Of a DNA stretch of 64,000 nt, positions 47,511 through 59,469 are shown piece by piece. Within the stretch, counting starts at the first letter, position 1. Each line of letters begins with the position of its first letter. Where the stretch lies: the NCBI GenBank assembly GCA_037074765.1, contig JBAMDO010000047.1, positions 186,001-250,000 of the forward strand, given 5' to 3'. The position numbers and the translations under genes were made by a program. This stretch comes from Mansonella perstans. Lineage: Eukaryota; Nematoda; Chromadorea; Rhabditida; Onchocercidae. The notes beneath the pieces were generated by a model, which saw nothing but the letters and a program-made list of their open reading frames with translations, ran no database searches and had not been told where the DNA came from.

Positions 47511-50500
47511 ATGAAGGAAAGGATGAATCGAATAACCCATTTGGTTCGGCATTACAGCGCTAAGGAGACATTGGTGACACGTTTCGAAGATTCCATTCTT
47601 ATGGCACGGAAATTAAGCGAGAATGGAATTAATGTGGAAAAACGATGTGATAACATAGTAATGCTTGATTTTGATATTGAAGCACCCACTGAAGCGACAT
47701 ATCGCAAAGAACGTTTGCTGAATACATTAAAAAGAGAGGTGAATTGAATTTAATTCAATTTGAGTAAAATATTTGACAAATATTTGATATTTGAATAAAA
47801 TATTTGTTTCAGATTTCCACTGGTCATTTTGGTCGTTCATTTTGCATTCATTGCATTGTAAAAATTTTTTAGGTGAAAATCATTATGGAAGAATCTGTAA
47901 ATCGAAAAGCAGTTAACGCCAAAAGCATATATGTAACATCATTGTGTGGTAATGACAAGTTTATGACTTAGATATTTTTTTTTTAATTCTGTTTTAAACT
48001 TATCATTCATTTTTAACTTTTTAACTGTCGTAAACTTGTCATTCATTTTTAACTTTTTAACTCTGTCGTGAACTTATCATTTCATGCTAGACGTAGCAAC
48101 AAGCATCTGTAATCTCTTAAGCAGAAAGTTTTTTGATTGTTTTTGATTTGAAAAATTTTTTTATTTTTCATTTAAGATTGAAATAAGTCAATTAACTTAA
48201 TGGAATTTTTTATATTGCAGCAGCAGTGGAACAATGTCTACTGGATGGTTTAAAACGTCGTCTGCTTGGACTTTTCGGCGAACGTTCAACTTATGCTCTT
48301 CTGCATAATATTGCCAAATTTTGTCCAGAAGCAGCAACTGTACTGACACTTACAATCAAGGCTAATGACGACGAAATTACGTTTGTCTTTTGACATGGAT
48401 TGTTAATATTTATTTTATTTATTGACTTATTTTTATTTCTTCAATTAAATGTTACTTTTTTTTTTTTCCTTTTTTTGTAAATTTAAAGATTCTGCTAAGC
48501 GCATTTCAAAAATAACATTATTATTGCATTTAAGAGTACATTGCTTAATGAATTTATGTTTATTAGGTCATGTCCGTCAAATTATTTGTGGATTCGATTT
48601 GCGCTATTGGCAAAAATATTACCCGCAATTATTGGATTCATTCATAATTCTGTGCAGTAAATTTTTCTAATTGATTTAAAAAGTGTGTTAGCTTTAAATT
48701 ATTTCCAAATGGGACAATACTTTTAAGAAAAATGAAAAAGGATGAAACAGAAGGGAAGGCTGGGTGAAAATATTTGTATTAGTTTCTAACTTTTTGATAA
48801 TTCAAAAAAATTTTATAGCTGTCGACGATACTACGAAAAGAATTCACTAATGTTAGATGCCGCCAAGGGTGGTGTTGTAGCAGCATTGCTCGGTATTTAA
48901 TATTTTTACTTAACATGTTTAATATTATTGATTTCTTCCTTTATTTTCAATTCTTTTTGAAATTCAAGTCATATGACTAACTTTTGCTACGTTGACAGAT
49001 AAGTCATAGACAGAAGACTGTTAATGTCTATGATGAAATGTTACATGGTATACATTAGCAAAGCGGAGACGAAGTTACTAAGATTAATTAAAAACAGCGA
49101 GCAAATTAAACGAAGGTGATAGTAATATATCCAATTTTGACCGTTTCCAGTTTAGAATTAGTGCTGAAAGAAATTGTACAGGTATGTTAACTTCCCCTTA
49201 CATGCATGCATGTAAACAGTATTATTCTGAGATGCCATCATATTTTATTTTTAGTTTAATAATAAATTTTTCATTCGAGAAGAAAGAATGTTTGCGTGTT
49301 AACTTCTAATTTTGAAGCACAGGAAGATTGTTATTCTAAAGAGTAAGTTAAATGAAAATATGCGGTGAATATACATTATTCGGCAATATTTAAACAGTTC
49401 ATATTTTCTCAGGCATTTTTATTGTTATCAAACTTTCTTTTCTGAAAGGAAAAAGACTAGTCAGAGAATTACTCGTATTTATGAATCTAATCATACAAAT
49501 TGTAGTTTATAGTAATATTATTATAACACACTTTAATTATATTATGCAGGTAACACATTAAAGGATAACATCCATAAAGCTTGGTTTTCTTTAGTTGCTA
49601 ATTTCAATGGATTTAATATTCTTTGAGCTGCTAAATTCAATGGTTGTATTGATATATAGGTTAGTATTTTGGTTGATAATGTTATATATATAGGTAACAA
49701 ATAGCAAAGCAACAAGTCGATTATTGACAAAAGCGCCAAAAGTAATTATTATTTATTGGTAAAAATGTGAAAGTAACGATGAGAGTAATTATAGGTGGCA
49801 AAAATAATAACTAGAATAAACATATACTATAATATTTTAATGCCTTATAGAGCAAACCAACCAACTGCTCATACGTTTTTTTAATATGACCAAGTAATTT
49901 TAGAAGTTATAAAATTAACTGCAAAGCAATCTCATAATTTATATGAAAAAGTATTTGGACGAATATCCAAATTAATAGAACTTTCTAAAATAAGCATTTA
50001 AGAGAAAAAAAGCCTTAATCTGAAAAGATATCGTGTCTATTAATAATGAAATATAAATTTCAATTTCATTTCACAATTTCACCTCGTTACTTTCATCGCC
50101 CATTCTTTTTTCAAAGTTCATTTCGCTCATATCCAATTTCACATCAATTCTTCGCTTCTTCCTCGTCTTCGTCTGCTACTATTTTCGTTAAATATTGCAT
50201 TTATACATTAATTTATAGGAAAAATAGCTAACTGCTTTGACCTAAAATCCAGGTAGAAGCTTCGGCATTTTTTGACGTTGATGTAGGATTCGACCTTTGT
50301 ATCACAGAAAATAACCTTCAATGATTTTTTTTTTTTTTTGAGATTTTAATATATATGTTTTTTTTTTGGCTGATATGTAACTTAAAGTGATCTTTTAATA
50401 TCACAATATTTAGGTATAAAGGTCAGTAGGTCGAACAGAGTCATATGAAAATTTTTTACTTCTTTTGATATCATTTTTAACAACGAAATAAGTTCGAATA

Positions 50501-53500
50501 ATATGTATTAGTCAAAGTAAATATCTTTTATACGAAAGTACGAGAGAGAGAGAATAATATTGACGAATAACAACTGCAAAAAGCATCAAATGATTTCATT
50601 GTAAGGCATTTATTATCGCCGATAATGCTGCTACTGCGTTTTTAATTGAATTCCTACTTCATCTACTGTCATACCACAATTACCAATTATTTGGTAAAAA
50701 TGTATGATATGTGCTCACGTCAATTGCTTTAATGATTTCAGGCACATAGCTATTTGTGAAAACATGCCTTTCAATTATTTGTCATTTTATGAACTGACTC
50801 AGTAGTTGCATGCAGTGAAAAAGTTGTACATAAAGAAATGCTTTCAATAGTTGTGTGAAAAAACGCAAGCAATGCTTGTGACATTTATGTGATGGCACTT
50901 TTACTGTAATGAAGCTGTCATGCAAAAATTCATTGAATGATCTGATTGAGGGGTAATAATCTAAATTTATTATTCGTTTTCATTTTAATTTAAATATCAC
51001 ACAAATGATTTCATAAATTGGATATGATAAAAGTATTAGTCACTAGAATTACAAGTACTGTAGAGAATTGGATTCTTTTTAAAAAACAGCTTAAATGAAT
51101 GGTTGACTACACAACTTAGAAACTAGTTTTAGATTCATTCCTTTTTCAAGATAAATGTGTGTGTGCACAAATAGATAACGTAAGAATTTAATCCACTATT
51201 TCGATTTTAATGTGCGATCTCATAGATTCTTAAAATTGATATAAAGTGTTGGATCTGATACTTCACTTTAAAATTTTTGAACTAAAATTCGATTTCTTTT
51301 CATAACAAGTTTTACTGTTTTTAAATCAGTTAAAAAAAATTCTGCAATGATATAATTATTGTTAATTATTTACTTCTCCTCCATAGTGCTAGATAATTTA
51401 AATGCTGTTTCAGTAAGCTACATCAGAAGCTGTAAGCAGTGTTAAATTAAATAATAAGGAAAAAAATGTTTTTTTTGTTTTGGAGAAGGATTCTAAAGTT
51501 CTTAACCTGTATCGAAATCTAATTTATTCTGAGGTGTGAAATCAACTAGACAGGAAGCGAAATACAACAGCCTTTTTCACCATTCTAGGTATTATTTATT
51601 TTTACGTTTGAGACAAAATCCTCAAGTCCGTCCAACTTTAGATATGAAAATGAATCCTCCAATTCATGTGTCATCTAATTTTGGCATTTAAAGTAGAATT
51701 TGATCTATCTGTCGTCTGATTTTAGCATCAAAGAAATTTCTAATCTATGTGTCATCTAATATAGATATTACATGATCCACTAAACTTTATTAATATATAT
51801 CAATATGTTGTATTATACCGACACGTTGTGTTATTATTGGTTGACATTTGTGAAAGGCTTCTAAATTTAGGAATATTTATTCTTCTTTGACGTAATAATA
51901 AATCAGTAATATAGATGAAACAGTCATTGGATTCCTTGGTAGGTCCTTATAGAAATTATTTTTAAAGAACTGACAAGAGCTGTTTCGAGAGGAAAAGAGG
52001 GAATCAGAGTGAATCTGAAGTGATTGACCCTTCTATTTCTTTAGTGGAAATGGTCTACAATATTCTAACAATATGAATCTATCCCGTTAAAATTAAAAAA
52101 GAGTTTTGCTCCATACAATAATTTAGTATGAGAATATAAACTTAGTCACTGTACTAGAAGATCTTCAAAAAAAGGACAACATCCGGACAAATAAATGGCT
52201 TTTGTTTATTATTTTAAATTTATATTTACTTAAATTTTCTGACATAAGTTCTCTTCTTTTTCATGCAAAGAAAAAGAATGAAAGCAAAAAAAATAGATTA
52301 GAAACTGTTGATTCAAATTTTTTAGCCAAATTTCAAAAGTTTGAAATTTCGTTTCTTTTTTCGGAATTTTAGAGGTCAAGTTTTAGTTAATAAAATTTTT
52401 TGAATTTCAATTGGTCCATGTGCTATTGACTATACAATGGTTGACCATCAATATGATCCGTATGAAGAACCCTTAGCAGATGAACTTGTTGAGCGACATC
52501 GTAGCACTCATCCATGTTCAGCTACTCCTCCAACACCCAAAAGACCACCACTAACGGTTGGTTATTTCTTCAAATATTTCCAGAATAGCAGGATTTCTCT
52601 ACAGAAAAGGGACCACTAACATGATGATTGTTAGAATGACGTTTTGAAAATAGGTAAGAGGAGTAGATTTCAAGAAGTATTTTTGAAAAAAACAGAAAAA
52701 ATTCAAGATTTTTGTTTATTGAATGACTGTTTTAAGTGATCATGTAATTCCAGTAATGCTTCACGTAAACTTCCAGATTATTTCAGGTAATGAAGCGTGG
52801 TAGTAGCATAATAACGAGCATTGACAATTGCTCATCATCGATGTGTACACTTGGACGTGATTATGTTTATTCATTACATCAGAATGTAAAAGCATCATTG
52901 TTATATGGTAAAAATAATGTCACTGCAACTATATCACCTACTGGACCACCAATGAAGGGTTATTTATCGTTGCATCAGAATTCACCTGGGAATGTAACTG
53001 TCAAATGGTCACCTAATGAGCTGATGCATTCAAGGTTTTTTTCATTTGATAAAAATACATTTATTCAGTTATTTCCTAACACTTGCTATTTTCATCCATC
53101 CTATTAACTAGTTTATATATATTGAAAATAATTAAACGATTGAGAAAGATGAAATGAAAATGAGACATTTTCTAATGTATGGATTCAGCTCGCAACCATC
53201 CTCAGCCTCATATGATTATACTCCCTGTGATAGTGATTGGCTTTGGAGGCATATTATTAATATCAATATCAGCGATGTTATCTACATACATATACATCAG
53301 TATAGTTAGTCCATTCTCAATAATTCTTTATTCAATTCCAACTGTCGAATCCAAAACTATCTTATTCAGCAAATGACATAGATTCTATCAATTTTTAATC
53401 AAGCTTGAATCAAAAAGTTATTGATGCAATCGTTAGTCGGTATTGATGCAAAAGTAAAATTGCTGGAAAATCAATTGGCGATTTCAGATACAAATTCACC

Positions 53501-56500
53501 GACAACATTGATTTTTATTGGCGGTGATGGCGTACAATATTCACCGATGCAATTCCCGGCTGGCCATCATTTGCTGGCTTTTCTTTCTTGTTTCGAAAGT
53601 AGTTTGACACCTTATAATCGACTCGATCCACCTTTGTGGTTTTCCAAAGAGAAAGGTTTTCAAAAATGCTTTACTGCTAAATTATATGTGACAAATTGTG
53701 CTCACTAATATGCTATCATTAAGCAACGTTAAATTTCAAACAACATTTACTTGCAATAAAGCAATAAAGTTTCACTTCCATCGATAATAAAATATGATTC
53801 ATTTAAGGTAAAATATTGCCGAACATACGACGAAAAAGCTTAACAAATGAATCGAACATTAGCTGTAATGAAGATGGCAAATCACAGGACTACGTATTTC
53901 GTATAGTACCAGTTTCTACACCTCCTTTGCTACTTAGTGTAACAAATGACTTAGACGAAACTGCGATCCATGAAATATCCACAATTAGTGATCCGATCAC
54001 TAAATTAAGGTTTTTCTTACTTTTTCAACACGTCAATTGCACAATCAAATGTTCTTTTTTCAAATTGATTAACTTTTTCGACTGCTGGCTTTACTTTCGC
54101 TTTTTGCAGAAAGCGAGAGGAGAAAAGAGCGATGAGTGAAAGTGAAGTAGACGAACTTATGAGGTTAGTTGGAAAAAATGTTGCGACCAATGACTATTAT
54201 CATTTCCACATAATAGAGTTAATAATCAAGCAAACTTACTGGATGAGTAGCAAAAACTTATATGCATATCAAATGTCCTCTAACAAAAGAATTATTGTAA
54301 TTAAATCAAATTAGGAAATGATCTGAATATAATATTGCAATGTGAATGTAATAGTAAAATTTATATAAAATTATTTATCGAATATAGAATAAAAAGATCC
54401 TGAAGATTATACAGTTAAAAAATTAGAAATTTTCAGGCAGAATTTCAAAAAGGCATGTTTTTCCATGCGAATACAAATTTTGGCGCGAGCTTTCTATGGA
54501 TGTTAGTTTTAATTTCATGTTTGCTTTTGCATTTCATTATTTCCTTGTAAATAATCATTTCATATTTTCGACATCCGTCATCCAACATGAATATTGTTGC
54601 TAAAAAATTATTTTCCCACATTTTCTCGCGCTACAGGAATTTATGAATCAGAGATCTGAAATATTTAATCAAAGTGAAACTAACTGGCATTGTCTAGTCA
54701 ATTTTTTCATTATTTCAATCCTAAAGTCATCTGTCAACTTCTTTCTTTGTTTTATCAATAGTTAATTTATCCCTATTTATGTACTGGGATTATTATGCCA
54801 TTGCTAAATCATGGTTAGGTCATTTATAGGGCTAGCATATTGTGGTCATTTGCGTACCATTCGAAATCATCTGTCGTGTTTGGTGGACTCGAAAGCAGTA
54901 GTAGAAGAAACGACTGGTCCAGTTGACGAGAGTTTCTGGAAAGAATGCCGGAATTTGAAAACTGTTAGTGTTTCTGTTCTTTGCTACAAATTAAATTTAA
55001 TGACTGCTATCAGTTGATTCTTGTCAATGCGTTAATTTGTCAGGAGAAAATGGAAAAAGAATTCTTGTCAAGAACTTATCGATTTGGTATTATCGAAAGT
55101 GAATCTTCCATACTCCGAAATAAAGTTTGGCCATATCTACTAGGCCTAGTAAATTGGACGGAAGATTTCGAAGAACTTAAGAATACATATCGTGCGACAT
55201 ACTACAGTCATGTAGTGGAATGGGAAAAAATGGAAAAAATTGTTCGTGAACGTGATCGAGAAGCATTTGTAGCCGGTTAACATGCTTTACTTTTTCTCTT
55301 AATAAATCAGATAAAAAATCTATTTCTCAAAAATGGCCTTGAGAAGAGACGAGTAGGAAAAGAAGAGGTTGTGCTCGAAAAGTACTTCATGAATTCATTC
55401 TTTCCTAATTTTTTTTCTAAATTTATAATCTAATCTTAAATTTTGTATTTTATTACTTTGCAGTAATTGTTCGTAACAAGAAAAATTGTAAAAGTCACTT
55501 TTACACAAGCCATTCGAACACAAAAATGATTAATTAGAGTATACATGAAAAAAGTTTAGAAGATAAGGTTGTAATTAATTTCAATGAAGCCGACTTTTCT
55601 AGCCCGCCTTCGATATCGTGCGTGTAGCGCTGAATCTAATGCATCATTGCAAGGATCATCCTTAAACAATGAAGTATTCGACGAAAATAGCGAAATATCC
55701 AAAAGTCATAAGGACAACGATGAGGTAGATTCACACCATTGATTTTTTTTTTAAGTAAAATATTAAAATGCAGTTTTTCTGAATGATGCGTTAATTTTTC
55801 AGGATGGTATAATTAACTTATGTTCTTAGCGTATTTTAGGAAGATTTGATGACAAAATTCAGTGCCAATTTGCATCGAATTGAAAAAGATGTGGAACGTT
55901 GTGATCGAAGTTCGGCTTATTTCGCTAAAGAAGAAAATTTACAAAAGTTGAAAACGGTAATGTGTACGTATGTATGGCAGAATTTAAACGAGGGTTACAC
56001 GCAGGGTATGTGCGATCTGGCTGCTCCATTGCTGGTCATCCTCGATGATGGTATATTCAGTTTCTTCACAACTGATTAATAATGCTTATTTGTTTCTTTG
56101 CAGTTAGATAAATTATTTGCATAGACAAAAACCTGAGAAGTAAAATTAAATGCTTTGTAAAAGTATGTCAAAAGGCAAATTAGTCGGATAATAGTAACGT
56201 AAAAATGTTCATATCCGGTAGAAATCAGGCAGTATGCAAGAATCTTGGCTCTTCTTTGCAAAAAAAACCAAAAAGTTTGACTGCCTACTATTGGATATAT
56301 GATCGTTACAGAACCCTTGGTACTAGCATGCTTTGATCGATTAATGTTTCGAATGAAGCAGAATTTCCCGCAAAGAACTGGAATGGACGATAATTTGGCT
56401 TATATGAATTCTTTACTACAGGTTTCTTTTTTTGATTCGCCGGCATTTTCTAGTAAACGTTATACTGTGTTTATTTTTTCGCTGTACCACTATAATGCAT

Positions 56501-57351
56501 AAAAGTTTTGGTTTTAGGATTTTTATACGTGCTGTTTTAGGTGATGGATCCGGAATTTTTCGAATATATGGCTGAAAATGGCGATGCAACACATCTCTCT
56601 TTTACTTATCGATGGTTCCTGCTTGATTTCAAAAGAGGTTTCTATTCTATGCATTTCCGAAAATTCTCAAGTGATCATCGCTTAAATTTAATAAATAAAA
56701 AGATAAATATAGAAAATAAATAAACAAACAAAGACCAATTCAATCTTGCCATATAACAAAAAATTTTAGAATTCACTTATCCACAAATATTTCGTATTTG
56801 GGAAGTAATTTGGGCAGCATCCTCGCTGGTCACTACTCACTTCCATTTATTCCTTGCTTTGGCAATGATCATTGCATATCGTCACATAATTATTGATAAT
56901 CAAATGGACTTCACTGATGTTATCAAATTTTATAATGGTTTGTAAAACAGAATTTTAATTCATTTTCTTAAAATCAGCTTTACTAATTTCTTCATTGAAA
57001 GTTTCGGTTAACATTTTGCAAAAGAGAAAATAGTTTCTCAGTGAAATAGAAATTAATCAAATATCTTACGATGATCGCCTTCGATCTTTAAAAAGTGCTT
57101 TTTTCATGCAAAAAAGAAAAAAGTAATTTGATTTATTGTCGCAGGAAATTTTACGGATTTCAATAACAGTCATTTTTTTATATGTTTGTTATAAAATTTT
57201 TTTTAAAATTAATTTCACACTAAACAAAACAGAACTCAAATTTTTAGAGATGGCAGAAAGGCATAATGTGGAGGAACTTTTGGATTCAGCTCGCAATTTA
57301 CTGGAACGCTTACAAACAATTATTATGGAACTGGAACCGATCAGGAATTGA
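47511..57351 (+). CDS. tbc-8: RUN- and TBC-domain Rab GTPase-activating protein (SGSM/TBC-8 family)
   Basis: Twenty exons in phase: 47511-47738, 47873-47948, 48221-48380, 48567-48656, 48819-48892, 52411-52556, 52787-53034, 53189-53304, 53437-53655, 53808-54009, 54110-54163, 54437-54501, 54830-54963, 55044-55275, 55603-55724, 55840-56050, 56312-56421, 56541-56637, 56770-56937, 57248-57351; 951 aa. Residues 77-210 form the RUN domain ([21 protein letters not shown]). The middle region carries the SGSM signatures [23 protein letters not shown] and [12 protein letters not shown]. The TBC domain (about 618-910) has WPYLLG, the arginine finger IxxDxxR (Ile736, Asp739, Arg742) and the glutamine finger YTQG (Gln777), so it should be an active GAP. 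In C. elegans TBC-8 acts on Rab2 in dense-core vesicle maturation. Intron 5 is unusually long (3.5 kb) and appears to end in AA instead of AG. Upstream ORFs precede the ATG. Confidence 0.94.
47993..48088. repeat. Tandem repeat in tbc-8 intron 2
   Basis: AACTTATCATTCATTTTTAA then CTTTTTAACTGTCG is repeated about 37-38 nt later, with a partial third unit (GAACTTATCATTTCAT). Intronic. Confidence 0.85.
48893..52410. other. Long intron 5 of tbc-8
   Basis: The 3.5-kb intron contrasts with the other introns, nearly all under 500 nt. It contains no supported nested gene. A diverged repeat of the motif ATCTATGTGTCATCTAATTT occurs about three times at 51673-51760, and a perfect palindrome TACATGCATGCATGTA near 49199. 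An ORF at 50046-50231 is Ser/Phe-rich background. Confidence 0.7.
52405..52412 (+). other. Apparent non-canonical AA splice acceptor (tbc-8 exon 6)
   Basis: Exon 5 ends CTC G before GTATTT. The conserved protein continues V-G-P-C-A-I-D-Y-T, which needs exon 6 to start TT GGT CCA TGT at 52411. The intron would then end TTTCAA, not TTTCAG. A stop codon in this frame (52401-52403) and the lack of any AG between it and 52412 exclude a nearby canonical site. The next in-phase AG is at 52466-52467 and would delete 19 conserved-looking residues. Confidence 0.75.
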
Positions 57352-59469
57352 AATTATTACAGAGCTAAAAAGTATCATTACAATCATTTGTGTTACTGTT
57401 TAATATTTGAGATATGAAATGAATTTAATGCTAAGCAAGCAGAAGATACCGTGCTATTTCTAATCTAATAGTATGAGAGAAAAGGAGTTCAATCCCTGAA
57501 GTGATAAGATTTTCCGAAAATGCAATCCTGAATAGCATTTCATTTTTAATCAAAATTTAACCTCAACAATTCTTGGATTTTCTGGCATACATTTGATTTG
57601 CATTCACTTTTCGGCTCTGATATATTACACTTTGTGAATTTCATATACCAACTTTTTTAATGCATATCTACTTTATGGCTCTGATACTATCTCCTTTGTG
57701 ATTGCTTAAAAAACAAAGAAGCAATCTTTTAAATGTTATTGATTCAAGAGAATTAGGAAATCAGAATCAAAAGCTTGCATTTAATTTACTCTTTATACAA
57801 AAACTATTAAAAAGCAAGTAAATTTACAAGAAATTCTCATATTTTGATCTCATTTCTATTCGTCTCCCTGGCTTATTTTTCTAATATCAATTTACAAATA
57901 TCACTTTTACTGTTCATACAATCATGTTTTCCCACTTGTTATGCTACCAGTTCGGTATGTTATCCTTCTATGATCTGATCTAGGCTTTTTATCTATTATT
58001 TCATTAATGACTGTCCATATTGTCACTTCTCATTCTTCTTTTCATTTTTTCATGGCTATTTTTTAATATATATCGCCACCTATGAGAATTTTTGTAATGG
58101 CAAAAACAGTCAGAAAACGAAAGAGGTAATCACTGGATGCATGATTGATACGTGTTCTACTTTATTGCGAGACAAGTTATAGATATACAAAAAAGGAATA
58201 TTTCATTCTTCGCTGGAATGTGATGTTAGATTTTTGGATTCAGAAATGAGATTTGATTTTTTCATTATCAGGCAACGGTCAATATCTTTGGCATAGAAAA
58301 ATTTCTGATAATGGTCCAGGAAATCAAGGAGTTCATCGACAAGATAATTAAAAAAGCTTTTAAATAATTTGTAAAATTTTATTCTAGCAGAGACTGAGAA
58401 GCAGATCGTTTAGATATAAGGTTTTTGTATTAGCTAATTCCACTGTAGCAAATAAAACCTCAATATTTTTTGCAATACTTGCAAATAGTTATAGCATGAC
58501 GAACGATTAGGAAAGAATTTGGAGTTGAATTCTTGCAAGATGAATACTTTTCTATAATTCTTACACTTAACTGCAAAGCAAAAGAGACTAGCATCAATAA
58601 GCAGTTGTATCAAGGGAATTTCTTCCACATTGATATTAATCACTAATATTGGATACTCGACTTTTTCAATGGAAAAAAAGTTGCTTATGACATAAAAGAA
58701 GTACTAAAATGTAAAAATGTGTTGCTTCCTACATTAAATCTGATCACATGATTTAATTCATTTTACTTGAAAACATTCTAAAAAATTGAAAAGTGACAAT
58801 GAGGAAAGCTAAAATGTGCAAATGAAGTATTACAAAAGTATGGAACATGTAAAGTGGAGCAAAATTTTCGACAAGAACAGCGTGCACACAATGTTTAAAA
58901 ATCAAAAAGTTTTCTCTTCCCAAAAGCGTTCTAAATCTTTAATTATGCTCCATTATTAACAATACAGCGTATCAATTTAAAAAAAAGTGACAAAAACTGT
59001 TAACAAGACATTCCCGTCCTGACCAGGAAAAGAGAAACCTGGATAATAGCAAATATATAAGCAGTAATACTCATAACAAAACTTTTGTTTTGTCAAAAAT
59101 TTAATGTTTGTAAGATTATCGTTTTTTGTCACATGCCAAAGTTCGATTCTCCAGAACATGGAAATAAAAACGTTTTTACTTTCGTCATCATTCACTTAAC
59201 AATGTTAGCTACAGGACTGCTCTAAAGATAACAAACAATAGAGCTTTAACAAAAAACAATTTTTTTTTAAAAATATATGCAAATACTAAATGACTATAAA
59301 GACTAAGTTCCCACAAAAAGAAAAACTAACGATGAAAAATCTTTATCCATATTTCATCATTTGGTTTTAAAAATTATAAATAAAAAAACTATTTCAAAAT
59401 ATGAAACACGGAAAAATATGACTGAAATCATTGCCTAATACTTCAGATCCATACACATTATGTTGTGGG
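57352..59469. other. Tail-to-tail spacer between tbc-8 and RRN3
   Basis: Two convergent genes end here. No AATAAA was seen close behind either stop. ORFs at 58434-58643 and 58977-59195 (minus) have no recognisable content. Confidence 0.6.

Noticed and set aside
57470..57510. GAGTTCAATCCCTG resembling a tRNA T-loop
   Set aside because: No A box, anticodon stem or acceptor stem could be built around it.
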